Shown in pieces: positions 26,564-35,146 of a DNA stretch of 64,000 bases (position 1 is the stretch's first letter; each line of letters begins with the position of its first letter). Source of the stretch: JBMNCQ01 sp049366715 (lineage in GTDB: Bacteria; Bacillota; Peptococcia; Peptococcales; BICA1-8); contig JBMNCQ010000065.1 in the NCBI GenBank assembly GCA_049366715.1, positions 1-64,000 of the forward strand, written 5' to 3'. Made by a program: the position numbers and the translations under genes. The notes under the pieces are model-generated. The model made no database searches. It was given only the letters and a program-made list of their open reading frames with translations, and was not told the origin of the DNA.

Positions 26564-28162
26564 ATGCACAATTCAGGCCAAGAAATAAGACAAGAAGTCG
26601 AGAACAGAAGAACTTTTGCAATCATCTCCCATCCTGATGCAGGGAAAACAACATTAACCGAGAAGCTGCTGCTTTTCGGCGGTGCCATCAGATTGGCAGG
26701 GGCGGTCAAAGGAAAGAAAAATCAGAAACATGCCACTTCCGATTGGATGGAAATAGAAAAGCAGAGGGGTATTTCAGTCACCTCCAGTGTCATGCAGTTT
26801 TCTTATCAAGGCTACAAAATAAATATTTTAGATACTCCCGGTCACCAGGATTTCAGTGAGGATACCTATAGAACATTAACCGCTGCCGATAGCGCCGTAA
26901 TGTTAATTGATGCGGCTAAAGGCGTAGAGGCTCAGACAATTAAATTGTTTAAAGTCTGCCGGATGAAAGGGATTCCTATCTTTACTTTTATCAACAAACT
27001 GGATAGACATGGTAAAGAACCTTTAGAATTACTGGAAGAATTGGAGCAGGTCCTGGATATCAGGTCTTGTCCGATGAATTGGCCGATTGGTATGGGGCAG
27101 AATTTCCAGGGGATTTTTGACAGAATGAATAACCGGTTAGAATTATTTCAGGGGAAAGAAAATGAGGCTTTTATTGATACGAGTGAAAGGGGCGTTCAAG
27201 ATCAGAGCTTAAAAGCTGTTCTGGATGATTATTCCTATCGAAAGCTCTGTGACGATATAGATTTATTGGATATAGCCGGTGATCCCTTTGATGAAGAGAA
27301 AATTCAAAAGGGGAAGCTTACTCCGGTCTTTTTCGGCAGTGCGATTAGTAACTTCGGGGTACAAAGCTTTTTAGATCAGTTTATTAAACTGGCACCTGCA
27401 CCCAAGGCGCATAACAGTACCATAGGCAAAATTGACGTGGTAGAAACTGCCTTTTCCGGTTTTATCTTTAAAATTCAAGCTAATATGAATCCTGCCCATA
27501 GAGACAGAATAGCGTTTATGAGGATTTGTTCCGGCAAGTTTGAGCGCGGGATGAGTGTCAACCATGTCCGGACAGGTAAGCAAATCCGGCTGGCCCAGAC
27601 GCAGCAGTTTTTGGCTCAAGACAGAAATACTGTTGAAGAGGCATACCCCGGGGATATCATTGGATTATTCGATCCGGGGATATTTAGAATAGGAGATACC
27701 GTTAACCTGGCGGGCAGCTTTGAGTTTGAAAAAATCCCCCAGTTTGCTCCGGAAAATTTTGCAAAAGTGATTAATAAAAATCCCTCAAAGTATAAACAAT
27801 TTCAGAAGGGATTAAACCAGCTTATCGAAGAAGGGACAATCCAGCTGTATAAGACATTCCTGCACCGCACCGAAGAGACCATCCTAGGTGTGGTAGGTGA
27901 ACTGCAATTCCAGGTATTTGAATACCGCATGCGGGGGGAATATGGAGTGGAGGTTATCCTGGACAGGATGCCTCATGAAATTGTCAAATGGCTGCATCCG
28001 GACCTGAAGGCTGATCTGGAAAGACTAAATAAATCAGATTCTCTCATTGTTAAAGACCAGCATGATCATACGGCGATAATTTTTGACCGGGATTTCTCTT
28101 TAAGATGGTTTAAAGAGAAAAATCCTGAAATTGAACTATATAATAATCCCGGCGAATTATAA
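26564..28162 (+). CDS. prfC: Peptide chain release factor 3
   Basis: A 532-residue translational GTPase that recycles RF1/RF2 from the ribosome after termination. G1 is SHPDAGKTTLTEKL, the switch region holds EKQRGISVTSSVMQF, G3 is DTPGHQDFSEDTYRTL and G4 is NKLDR. The RF3-type C-terminal domain follows (GVVGELQFQVFEYRMRGEYG). Length and domain order are standard. The ribosome site (GGGTCAAAG) is weak. It is monocistronic, with a strong terminator 16 bp after the stop. Confidence 0.96.
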   Translation: MHNSGQEIRQEVENRRTFAIISHPDAGKTTLTEKLLLFGGAIRLAGAVKGKKNQKHATSDWMEIEKQRGISVTSSVMQFSYQGYKINILDTPGHQDFSEDTYRTLTAADSAVMLIDAAKGVEAQTIKLFKVCRMKGIPIFTFINKLDRHGKEPLELLEELEQVLDIRSCPMNWPIGMGQNFQGIFDRMNNRLELFQGKENEAFIDTSERGVQDQSLKAVLDDYSYRKLCDDIDLLDIAGDPFDEEKIQKGKLTPVFFGSAISNFGVQSFLDQFIKLAPAPKAHNSTIGKIDVVETAFSGFIFKIQANMNPAHRDRIAFMRICSGKFERGMSVNHVRTGKQIRLAQTQQFLAQDRNTVEEAYPGDIIGLFDPGIFRIGDTVNLAGSFEFEKIPQFAPENFAKVINKNPSKYKQFQKGLNQLIEEGTIQLYKTFLHRTEETILGVVGELQFQVFEYRMRGEYGVEVILDRMPHEIVKWLHPDLKADLERLNKSDSLIVKDQHDHTAIIFDRDFSLRWFKEKNPEIELYNNPGEL

Positions 28163-28177
28163 AGCATCTTATATACT

Positions 28178-28214
28178 CAAAGCTCATCCGGCATCAGGAT
28201 GAGCTTTGTTTTTT
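28178..28214 (+). terminator. Intrinsic terminator of prfC
   Basis: CAAAGCTCATCC and GGATGAGCTTTG form a 12-bp perfect stem with a 7-base loop, then six T. Confidence 0.92.
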
Positions 28215-28258
28215 GCTGCAGGTTAAGATATCCATTGTTTGCTGATTATTTCCCAAAC

Positions 28259-28933
28259 TTAATGATAGACAATGACGGCATCCAGAATAAGGGTAATACC
28301 AATGAGCAAAATAAGAAGATTTCCTGCCGTATTAATTCTTTGTAAGAATACATCATTGATTGTAGTGCGGATAGAATCAATGATGTTGCTCATTATGCTC
28401 CATAATAGGGCAGAACCGGCGAATACCCCTGCTGAGATCTGAAGGGCGGTAATTATTTTGATATTTTTATCTAATAAATTAAATACGGTAGACACTGCCG
28501 ATAAAGAAGCATAAGTTAACGGATTCGTGATAATAAAGAGAAAGGGAAGGAAAAATTCACCTAAACGGGCATAATGATTCAACGTGATTTTCTGCCGGTA
28601 ATCTTTTTGCTCCGGGTCTGCCCGTTCCCTGTCCTCTTGGTGATCAGGAGGGATTTTCCATAACCCCCGGATACCGATGGCAAATAGAAGGCCGCCGGCA
28701 ATAAAGTCAAAAAACATTTTCTCTTGAGCAATAAAACCTGCGATTGATTTTAAGCAATAGAGAGTTAGAAAAATACCGATAGCATTTGCCAGGGCAGCTC
28801 CTAATCCCGATAACAAAGCAGAAAGCTTACCATGGGAGAGGCCCCGTCTCAGGCAGTACATTCCTACAGGCCAGACCGGAATGGAGATTAATAAACCAAT
28901 TGTGATACTCTTGGTGATTACTGGTACCAACAA
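28259..28933 (-). CDS. LysE-type amino-acid exporter family protein
   Basis: A 224-residue membrane protein with six hydrophobic segments. The N-terminal half (ITIGLLISIPVWPVGMYCLR, then GLGAALANAIGIFLTLY) follows the LysE/RhtB pattern: glycine/proline-rich first helix, then a cytosolic loop. The central loop (about residues 95-120) is unusually polar, with many acidic and basic residues. Transport of an amino acid or other small solute is likely, substrate unknown. TTG start behind GGGGGAAG. It converges on prfC, and their terminators are shared or adjacent. Confidence 0.7.
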   Translation of the reverse strand: MLVPVITKSITIGLLISIPVWPVGMYCLRRGLSHGKLSALLSGLGAALANAIGIFLTLYCLKSIAGFIAQEKMFFDFIAGGLLFAIGIRGLWKIPPDHQEDRERADPEQKDYRQKITLNHYARLGEFFLPFLFIITNPLTYASLSAVSTVFNLLDKNIKIITALQISAGVFAGSALLWSIMSNIIDSIRTTINDVFLQRINTAGNLLILLIGITLILDAVIVYH

Positions 28934-29036
28934 ATTACTTCCCCCGGGTTTATCTGAATATTTAATTTTAATGGTACGCTTTAAATGTAAAGGCCAGGTT
29001 AATTTTACAATAATTTAATCATTCTTGATTAATTAT

Positions 29037-29516
29037 TTAAAGACGGACAATCTCAACCCAGCTCTTTATTTTCCCATATTCCAGGTATTTATCATAAATA
29101 TCAATCTCATCAATAGTAAAAGACTTAAAAAGATTTCTGATAGAAGGGCTGGTACTTTCTTTAAATGCCTGGACATGCTCCGTTAACACGGACTGGATTC
29201 CCCTGAAGATAACCTTAAAGATATACTGGTCGGTGAGTATTTCCAGCTCATTTATTGTCTGGGAATCAGCAGGGGGATTTTTAGGAAGAGGGATATTATA
29301 GGATTTTAGAATATCTTCCAACTGTGCAATCTGAGTTTTAAGTTTGCGGGTTCCGATCGTTATAATAAGCTTGAAATCGTCATCAGCAGCAAAATGACCT
29401 AATTTATTTGTTTTATCGAATTCCTGATTGCGGTGAATTAGGTGATTCCAAATATGCCATACTTCGGGGACGGTTATGAGGTGTTGTTTTTGGTCCGGCT
29501 TTTTAAATTGCCTCAT
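29037..29516 (-). CDS. DUF3231-like / spore-associated helical protein
   Basis: A 159-residue protein predicted to be mostly helical. The segments TVPEVWHIWNHLIHRNQEFD and LEDILKSYNIPLPKNPPAD resemble one half of DUF3231, a CotF/ferritin-like family common in spore formers. The usual family protein has two such halves; this has one, so it may act as a dimer. No membrane segment or signal peptide. The ATG lacks a clear ribosome site. A 23-codon frame with a strong site lies just upstream and could couple translation. The family assignment is tentative. Confidence 0.55.
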   Translation of the reverse strand: MRQFKKPDQKQHLITVPEVWHIWNHLIHRNQEFDKTNKLGHFAADDDFKLIITIGTRKLKTQIAQLEDILKSYNIPLPKNPPADSQTINELEILTDQYIFKVIFRGIQSVLTEHVQAFKESTSPSIRNLFKSFTIDEIDIYDKYLEYGKIKSWVEIVRL

Positions 29517-29574
29517 GTTATAAACACTTTTTTCTAATTATACTCGATATCTGGGCGGGATATCGGTCCAGCCT

Positions 29575-29646
29575 TTAAACTTGCCGTATTCCAGTAATTA
29601 GCTCCAACTGAGATATCTCCTGAAATTTACGGACGAGATAGGGCAT
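29575..29646 (-). CDS. Possible 23-residue leader peptide
   Basis: ATG at 29646 with GGAGGG seven bases upstream, coding MPYLVRKFQEISQLELITGI plus three residues. It ends 58 bp before the DUF3231-like gene on the same strand. The ribosome site is far better than that of the downstream gene. It is unknown whether it is a peptide, a leader or chance. Confidence 0.4.
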   Translation of the reverse strand: MPYLVRKFQEISQLELITGIRQV

Positions 29647-29830
29647 GTCTTTACCCTCCATATTTAAATTAATAGGATATAATTTATTATTTAAATAGTA
29701 GAGAGGGATTATACTTACCATTACTGGAAAGTTAAACAAGGAATAGCTAGAGCACCAATTAGAAAAAACACAAAAATAAGAGGGTTTATTAAAAACGCAG
29801 CGGTGGTACATTAATAAAGTTAAATATTTA

Positions 29831-29859
29831 TTGACAAAATAGTTAACTATGTTTACTAT
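29831..29859 (+). promoter_or_regulatory. MarR-gene promoter with embedded palindrome
   Basis: TTGACA (29831-29836), 17-bp spacer, TACTAT (29854-29859). A perfect 12-bp palindrome ATAGTTAACTAT (29839-29850) fills the spacer, where a MarR dimer would block polymerase; autoregulation is likely. Confidence 0.7.
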
Positions 29860-29887
29860 TATTATAGTTAATTAAATAGGGGGGAAA

Positions 29888-30310
29888 GTGTTGGATAAGA
29901 GGCAGCAAATTATGAGAATCGATACTTTATTTCAACAAATTGCCAAGCAAAGCAGTTGTTGGTTATATTCCTTATTACCCGGTAATATTACTCCCACTCA
30001 ATATATTATTTTAAAAATTATTAGTGACAGTGACAGTTGCAAAGCAGCAGATATCGCCCATATATTAGATATCTCTCCTGCCGCGACGACGAATCTTGCC
30101 GACAGATTGTTTAAAAACGGCTGGATCAACAGGGTTAGGTCTGATGCCGACAGACGTATTGTCTGGCTGGAGCTTACGGAAAACGGCAGTGGGTTGCTGA
30201 AAGAAATTGAAAAGAAAAGAGCTGATTTATTACTGGATAAATTGAAAAATCTATCTAATGATGAGCTCAACCTGTTATCAGAAGTGCTGCAAAAAATACT
30301 GTTATGCTGA
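29888..30310 (+). CDS. MarR-family transcription regulator
   Basis: A 140-residue winged-helix repressor. The recognition region is KAADIAHILDISPAATTNLADRLF, and the wing carries the MarR signature RVRSDADRRIVWLELTENG. N- and C-terminal helices form the dimer. MarR proteins usually respond to phenolic or other small ligands or to oxidants and control efflux or stress genes. The start is GTG (29888) or the adjacent TTG (29891), after AGGGGGG. The palindrome in its own promoter suggests autorepression. A YHS-domain gene follows 131 bp later and could share the transcript. Confidence 0.92.
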   Translation: MLDKRQQIMRIDTLFQQIAKQSSCWLYSLLPGNITPTQYIILKIISDSDSCKAADIAHILDISPAATTNLADRLFKNGWINRVRSDADRRIVWLELTENGSGLLKEIEKKRADLLLDKLKNLSNDELNLLSEVLQKILLC

Positions 30311-30441
30311 GATGAACTAAGGTCTCCTGAAATAGAGTCAGATCATAAATATACCGGAAGTGTTTTCAAAGGAAAATCTGAGTTATGGATGATTTCACAG
30401 GAATTGTACCGATCTCATAATATAAGTAAAGGAGAGGAAAT

Positions 30442-30741
30442 ATGGACATAGTTGTTGGCGCCCTTAACTTTTTAATCTTGTATGTTTTAGTTAAAAGCCT
30501 CTTTAACTTTTTTTCTTTATTGAGGCAGAATGCGGAGAATAAAGAGGAGCAGGCTGAGTGGAAAGAAACAGAGGCAGCAGGTGCTGCGGAACCGGCCGCA
30601 GAAAAAGAAATAATCGAAATGGTTACGGATCATGTTTGCGGCTGTACGATTCCCAAAGCAAAAGCTTATATTTTAAGCAAGCATGATCAGGATTATTATT
30701 TCTGCAGCTGGGAGTGCAGGGACAAGTTCATAAAGGGCTAA
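30442..30741 (+). CDS. Membrane-anchored YHS/TRASH-like metal-binding protein
   Basis: A 99-residue protein with one N-terminal membrane helix (residues 5-24), an acidic alanine/glutamate linker (25-58), and a C-terminal module MVTDHVCGCTIPKAKAYIL ending in YFCSWECRDKF. The spacing of cysteines (CxC and CxxxC) fits a YHS or TRASH domain that binds a metal ion. Its place after a MarR regulator and before a CBS protein suggests a small sensor or handling role, but no partner is proven. AAGGAGAGG precedes the ATG. Confidence 0.75.
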   Translation: MDIVVGALNFLILYVLVKSLFNFFSLLRQNAENKEEQAEWKETEAAGAAEPAAEKEIIEMVTDHVCGCTIPKAKAYILSKHDQDYYFCSWECRDKFIKG

Positions 30742-30767
30742 AGCTTTAGAATATGTGAAAGGGGATT

Positions 30768-31196
30768 TTGATGAATATTGCGTTTTTTCTGACGCCAAAG
30801 AAAGATGTAATATATGCGACTCCTAATACGACAATGCGTCAGGCCTTAGAAAGAATGGAACATCACCGTTACACAGCCATCCCTGTAATAGATAATGAGG
30901 GTCATTATATCGGAACAATCACGGAAGGTGATTTATTGTGGAAATTAAAAAATACTTTAGATATGAATCTAAAAGCTGCAAATAAAATTTCCTTAAAAGA
31001 TGTTCCCAGGCATATGCATAATCAGCCGGTAACAATTAATTGTGACATTGAGAACCTGATTCTAATTTCTAAAAATCAAAATTTTGTTCCTGTAACCGAT
31101 GATCAGGGTATTTTTATCGGCATCATTACCAGGAGTGCTATTCTGGATTATTGTTATGAGAAGTTTTTTCAGAAAGTCCACAGGAGCATAGTTTGA
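30768..31196 (+). CDS. Two-CBS-domain protein
   Basis: A 142-residue protein made of a single CBS pair. The first CBS is TMRQALERMEHHRYTAIPVI followed by DNEGHYIGTITEGDLLW; the second runs NQPVTINCDIENLILISKNQ, then FVPVTDDQGIFIGIITRSAI. Such stand-alone pairs bind adenine nucleotides and regulate partner enzymes. The partner is not evident. It begins 27 bp after the YHS gene (AAAGGGG site) and ends just before a terminator, so the two probably form one short operon. Confidence 0.92.
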   Translation: MMNIAFFLTPKKDVIYATPNTTMRQALERMEHHRYTAIPVIDNEGHYIGTITEGDLLWKLKNTLDMNLKAANKISLKDVPRHMHNQPVTINCDIENLILISKNQNFVPVTDDQGIFIGIITRSAILDYCYEKFFQKVHRSIV

Positions 31197-31206
31197 AAGA
31201 GACTGT

Positions 31207-31239
31207 AAAAAGAGGAATCCCCGGCGGTTTCCTCTTTTT
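31207..31239 (+). terminator. Intrinsic terminator after the CBS gene
   Basis: AAAAAGAGGAA and TTCCTCTTTTT form an 11-bp stem with an 11-base GC-rich loop. Confidence 0.85.
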
Positions 31240-31336
31240 TAGATGGGTCTGGGGACCGTGAGAAGATGGTGCATTGACACAAAATAGCGGAAATGTTAAA
31301 GTTCAAATTGAAAGGGGTAAAGAAGGTGGTGGATTT

Positions 31337-32272
31337 ATGGTTGAGGATATCTCTTATACTCCCCAGGAGGTTGCTAAAATTTTACGGATTTCTAAATTTA
31401 CTGTCTATGAATTGATTAAACGGGGGGAGCTTGCCGCTTACAGGGTAGGCAGAAAGGTCCGGGTGGATGCCTCCGACTTAGAAGCTTATAAAAGAAAGAC
31501 GAAAAAAATAGCCGGAAATGAGTATCAGAACAACTGCCCGCTGGAAGCTGATTTTTTCCCGGTTAGTGAAGGGTTAATCATTTCAGGGCAGGATGTAATC
31601 TTGGATTTGTTGACCAGACATATGGAGAAACAGATGCCCAATATTTTTTTTCTGCGGCAATATACCGGGAGTATCGACGGTTTGATTGCTTTGTACAAAG
31701 GGAAGGCTAATGCCGTGACGGCTCATTTATGGGATAGTGATACCGATGATTATAATATTGCCTATGTCCGCCGGATATTGCCGGGGCAAAAAACAGTGAT
31801 TATTAACCTGGTCTACCGGATGGAAGGGTTTTATGTAGCCGTCGGAAATCCTAAGAAAATATTGGACTGGCCTGATTTACTCAAATCCGGGGTTACTTTT
31901 CTTAACCGGGAAAAAGGGGCAGGGGCCAGGGTTCTCTTAGATGAAAAGTTGAAGGTGCTGGGTATCGATGCCGATAAGATTGACGGATATGAACATGAGG
32001 AGTTAAGTCATCTGGCTATTGCCAGTGCAGTTGCTCAAGGTAAAGTGGATGTCGGATTGGGGATTGAAAAAGCTGCTTTTCAAGTGAAAGGAGTAGACTT
32101 TATCCCTTTACAGAAAGAAAGATATGATTTGGTAATCAGGAAGGAAGATCTGGGTAAAAATCATTTTAAGCTTCTGCTGGCCACTTTGCGTTCCGCTGAT
32201 TTCCGCACGGAAGTAGACGGAATGGGGGGCTACGATACTTCGGAGATGGGAAAAATAATCGCAGAATTATAA
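31337..32272 (+). CDS. Excisionase-type HTH / periplasmic-binding-domain regulator (likely Mo/W)
   Basis: A 311-residue one-component regulator. Residues 1-60 are a MerR/excisionase-like HTH (YTPQEVAKILRISKFTVYEL, RVGRKVRVDASDLEAYKRK). Residues 75-310 are a cytosolic periplasmic-binding-protein fold (PF12727 type), with the ligand-loop segments YTGSIDGLIALYKGKANAV and LNREKGAGARVLLDEKL. There is no signal peptide, so ligand is sensed inside the cell. Proteins of this type often sit beside molybdate or tungstate transporters, as here (modABC starts 249 bp downstream). AAGGTGG at 31323 selects ATG 31337 over the GTG/TTG frames upstream. Phased repeats in front of modA are the proposed binding site. 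Confidence 0.85.
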   Translation: MVEDISYTPQEVAKILRISKFTVYELIKRGELAAYRVGRKVRVDASDLEAYKRKTKKIAGNEYQNNCPLEADFFPVSEGLIISGQDVILDLLTRHMEKQMPNIFFLRQYTGSIDGLIALYKGKANAVTAHLWDSDTDDYNIAYVRRILPGQKTVIINLVYRMEGFYVAVGNPKKILDWPDLLKSGVTFLNREKGAGARVLLDEKLKVLGIDADKIDGYEHEELSHLAIASAVAQGKVDVGLGIEKAAFQVKGVDFIPLQKERYDLVIRKEDLGKNHFKLLLATLRSADFRTEVDGMGGYDTSEMGKIIAEL

Positions 32273-32320
32273 GCCAGGCTGTAAGGAGGCTCTAGAGTTT
32301 AAGTACCTAAAAGTTAGCTT

Positions 32321-32358
32321 AAAAATTGCCGGTCTTTATGACCCGGCAATTTTTTTTA
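32321..32358 (+). terminator. Intrinsic terminator of the regulator gene
   Basis: AAAAATTGCCGG and CCGGCAATTTTT form a 12-bp stem around a 10-base loop, with a T-run to 32358. It separates the regulator from modABC, which therefore needs its own promoter. Confidence 0.92.
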
Positions 32359-32378
32359 TTAAAAAAACTCAAATTATA

Positions 32379-32406
32379 TTGAATTATACAAGCTTTTCTA
32401 TATAAT
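32379..32406 (+). promoter_or_regulatory. modABC promoter candidate
   Basis: TTGAAT (32379-32384), 16-bp spacer, TATAAT (32401-32406). Transcription would start near 32413, about 108 bases before modA. Confidence 0.65.
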
Positions 32407-32420
32407 TATATTTATTAACG

Positions 32421-32470
32421 TTAGCTTGAGTTTGGTTATGTTAGTTTATATTGGTTTATGTTTGAATCGA
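32421..32470 (+). repeat. Helically phased 10-bp direct repeats in the modA leader
   Basis: Consecutive decamers TTAGCTTGAG, TTTGGTTATG, TTAGTTTATA, TTGGTTTATG and the weaker TTTGAATCGA, with no spacing between them. The consensus is about TTrGtTTATg. They start 15 bp after the -10 box, where a bound protein array would block transcription. The neighbouring HTH/PBP regulator is the obvious candidate binder. Confidence 0.65.
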
Positions 32471-32520
32471 TACTTGCTGATCGGAAGGGTTTAATATTTT
32501 AAAGTGAGGAAGGTGCTAAA

Positions 32521-33327
32521 ATGAAAAAAAAGCTTGCTGTGATTTTGCTGGTGTTATTAACTGCTTTATTATTGCTGCCGGGTTGTTCTTCCCAAAACAC
32601 GGAACAGCCTAGTGAACAACCTCAAGAGGAGAAAAGCGTTTCCCTGATTATTTCGGCGGCTGCCAGTCTGACTGATGCCGTTACGGAAATTAAAGGTAAT
32701 TATGAGGCAGACAATCCTAATGTTACCTTAACCCCTAACTTTGCTTCTTCAGGTACTCTACAGCAGCAGATAGAAGGAGGAGCTCCTGCCGATGTTTTTA
32801 TTTCCGCGGCTCAAAACAAAATGGACCCGCTGGAAGAAAAGGATCTGATTATTAAAGAAACCCGCAAGGATCTGTTAAAAAATTCCGTGGCTTTGATTAC
32901 TCCTCAAGATAATACGACTGTTACCGACATTCAATCCTTGCTTGACGATGGTGTAAAGCAGATTGCCGTAGGAGACCCGGAAAGTGTTCCGGCCGGCAAA
33001 TATGCAAAAGAGGTGTTAACATATTTAGAGATGTGGGATACTCTGGAGCCTAAAATTATCCTGGCTAAAGATGTCCGCCAGGTGTTAACCTATGTGGAAA
33101 CAGGCAATGTGGATGCAGGTTTTGTTTATATGACCGATGCTAAAGTATCCTCTGAGGTTAAGATCATAACCCAGGCACCTGACGGTTCCCATACCCCGGT
33201 TACTTATCCGGCTGCCGTAGTTAAGAGCACAAAAGAACTTGAGGCCAGTCAGGCTTTTCTGGATTATTTGTCCTCTCCTGCGGCCAAAGAAGTTTTCGAA
33301 AAATATGGTTTTGCCGTTATTCAGTAA
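32521..33327 (+). CDS. modA: Molybdate-binding lipoprotein ModA
   Basis: A 268-residue binding protein for molybdate (or tungstate). Signal peptide with lipobox (LLLLPGCSS, mature Cys about 22), then a glutamate-rich linker and the ModA domain: IISAAASLTDAVTEIKGNYE, NFASSGTLQQQIEGGAPADVF and the closing KVSSEVKIITQAPDGSHTPV region. It hands the oxyanion to ModB/ModC. GAGGAAGG precedes the ATG. It is the first gene of modABC, controlled by the promoter and phased repeats directly upstream. Confidence 0.95.
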   Translation: MKKKLAVILLVLLTALLLLPGCSSQNTEQPSEQPQEEKSVSLIISAAASLTDAVTEIKGNYEADNPNVTLTPNFASSGTLQQQIEGGAPADVFISAAQNKMDPLEEKDLIIKETRKDLLKNSVALITPQDNTTVTDIQSLLDDGVKQIAVGDPESVPAGKYAKEVLTYLEMWDTLEPKIILAKDVRQVLTYVETGNVDAGFVYMTDAKVSSEVKIITQAPDGSHTPVTYPAAVVKSTKELEASQAFLDYLSSPAAKEVFEKYGFAVIQ

Positions 33328-33353
33328 AATGAGGCGGTGAGGAAGGATACATT

Positions 33354-34022
33354 ATGGATTGGAGCCCTTTAAGAATTTCTCTTAGTACATCTCTGACGGC
33401 AACAGCGGCGGCCTTTTGCCTGGGCGTATTGGCAGCCCGCTGGATCGTTGTCTCCCGGTTTAGATGGCGGGAAGCACTGGATGCGGTTTTTATTCTGCCT
33501 TTGGTTTTACCTCCTACAGTTATTGGATTTATCCTGCTGGTCGTTTTCGGCAGGACAGGTCCCGTAGGACAGTTGCTGGACCGTTGGGATATCGGTATTA
33601 TTTTCAGCTGGCCGGCAACGGTTATTGCTGCCGCTGTTGTTGCTTTTCCCCTGATGTATAAGACGGCCCGGGGTGCTTTCGAACAACTGGACCAGGATTT
33701 GCTTGATGCTGCTCGGACTATGGGCTCCACTGAGTGGGAAATATTCTGGAAAATAATGCTGCCCCTGGCCTGGCCGGGAGTTCTGGCCGGGACTGTGCTG
33801 GCTTTTGCCCGGGCTATGGGGGAATTCGGGGCTACCATGATGCTGGCCGGTAACATCCCCGGCCGGACTCAAACCATTCCCATTGCCATCTATTCTTTGG
33901 TAGAGGCAGGAAACCGGGGCAGGGCTGCCTTTTGGGTAGTCATAATTATTATGATGTCTTTTATTGCGGTGATAAGTCTAAATTATTGGTCTAAACAGGA
34001 ACAGAAGTTTAGGAGACGATAA
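33354..34022 (+). CDS. modB: Molybdate ABC permease ModB
   Basis: A 222-residue permease with five to six membrane helices. The EAA loop that docks on the ATPase reads DLLDAARTMGSTEWEIFWKIMLP, followed by LAWPGVLAGTVLAFARAMGEFG, a strong ModB signature. It starts 26 bp after modA behind GAGGAAGG, and modC follows 3 bp after its stop, so all three genes are one transcript. The GC content is visibly higher here than in modA. Confidence 0.95.
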   Translation: MDWSPLRISLSTSLTATAAAFCLGVLAARWIVVSRFRWREALDAVFILPLVLPPTVIGFILLVVFGRTGPVGQLLDRWDIGIIFSWPATVIAAAVVAFPLMYKTARGAFEQLDQDLLDAARTMGSTEWEIFWKIMLPLAWPGVLAGTVLAFARAMGEFGATMMLAGNIPGRTQTIPIAIYSLVEAGNRGRAAFWVVIIIMMSFIAVISLNYWSKQEQKFRRR

Positions 34023-34025
34023 ATA

Positions 34026-35093
34026 ATGGCACTACTTGTGGATATCAAAAAAACTTTTCCTGATTTTTCGCTGGATATTTCTTTTGAAACGGATTTTCAC
34101 ACCTTGGGGCTGTTAGGTGCTTCCGGGTCCGGTAAAAGTATGACCCTGCGTTGTATAGCCGGGTTGGTTAAGCCGGACAGGGGGCGGATTATTTTAAATG
34201 ACCGGGTGTTATTTGATTCGTCCCGGGGGATTGATATTCCCGTGAGGGAGCGTAATATCGGATTTATTTTTCAACAGTATGCTTTATTTCCCCATCTGAC
34301 AGTGGGGGAGAATATCTCCTTTGGCTTGCGCAAATTTACCAAAGAGGAGAAAAAGCGGCGGGTTGAGGAAAAAATTGCCCTGGTCCAGTTGGAAGGTTTA
34401 GAAAATCGCTATCCCCGGCAGCTTTCCGGAGGACAGCAGCAGCGGGTTGCCCTGGCCCGGGCTCTGGTTATGGAGCCGGAGGTGCTTCTCTTAGATGAGC
34501 CCTTTTCTGCTTTGGATTATCACTTGCGGAGCCAGTTAGAAAATCAGCTGCAGGAAATTCTGGCCCGTTACCGGGGATATTCAATTTTTGTTTCCCATCA
34601 ATTGGAAGAGGTTTACCGGGTTTGTCGGAATTTACTTATCTTTGATTATGGAAAAGTAACGGCCAGGGGCTTAAAAGATGAGATATTTCTGCGTCCTCCT
34701 ACCATAGCAGCTGCCCGGCTGACCGGCTGCCAGAATATTTCCAGGGCCAGAAAAATAGCTGCTAATTTAGTTGAAGCTTTAGACTGGCAATGTACGGTGA
34801 TGGTGGAGCAAGCTGTTCCGGAGGTGCCTTTTTATGTGGGGATCAGGGACCATCATCTTCAACTGGTCGATTCTTTGGGAATGCCGAATACTTTTCCTTG
34901 CTGGCTGGCGGGAACCAGTCAGTCGCCTTCTTCTGTTACGATGTATTTGCAGCTTGGACAACCTGCTGAAGAAGGTAAATACCATCTCACCGGCAGAGTT
35001 TCTCAAGATGATTTTCAAAAGTATATTTCCCGTCCTTTTCCCTGGTATATTAAATGCAATCCGGAGAATGTATTTCTTTCCCGTGGCGATTAG
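34026..35093 (+). CDS. modC: Molybdate ABC ATPase ModC
   Basis: A 355-residue ATPase that powers molybdate import. Walker A is GASGSGKSM, the Q-loop is FQQYALFPHLTVGEN, the signature is LSGGQQQRVALARAL, Walker B is LLLDEPFSALDYHLR and the switch His is in SHQLEEV. The C-terminal ~120 residues are TOBE/MOP-like and may bind oxyanion for feedback, though they are divergent (NISRARKIAANLVEALDW). AGGAGACG lies before the ATG. A terminator follows 10 bp after the stop. Confidence 0.95.
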   Translation: MALLVDIKKTFPDFSLDISFETDFHTLGLLGASGSGKSMTLRCIAGLVKPDRGRIILNDRVLFDSSRGIDIPVRERNIGFIFQQYALFPHLTVGENISFGLRKFTKEEKKRRVEEKIALVQLEGLENRYPRQLSGGQQQRVALARALVMEPEVLLLDEPFSALDYHLRSQLENQLQEILARYRGYSIFVSHQLEEVYRVCRNLLIFDYGKVTARGLKDEIFLRPPTIAAARLTGCQNISRARKIAANLVEALDWQCTVMVEQAVPEVPFYVGIRDHHLQLVDSLGMPNTFPCWLAGTSQSPSSVTMYLQLGQPAEEGKYHLTGRVSQDDFQKYISRPFPWYIKCNPENVFLSRGD

Positions 35094-35102
35094 ACCGGCT
35101 AG

Positions 35103-35127
35103 AGAGCAGACTTTCTGCTCTTTTTTT
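35103..35127 (+). terminator. Intrinsic terminator of modABC
   Basis: AGAGCAGA, loop CTT, TCTGCTCT, then T-run to 35127. Confidence 0.9.
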
Positions 35128-35146
35128 ATGCTGCGGCAATTTATAG

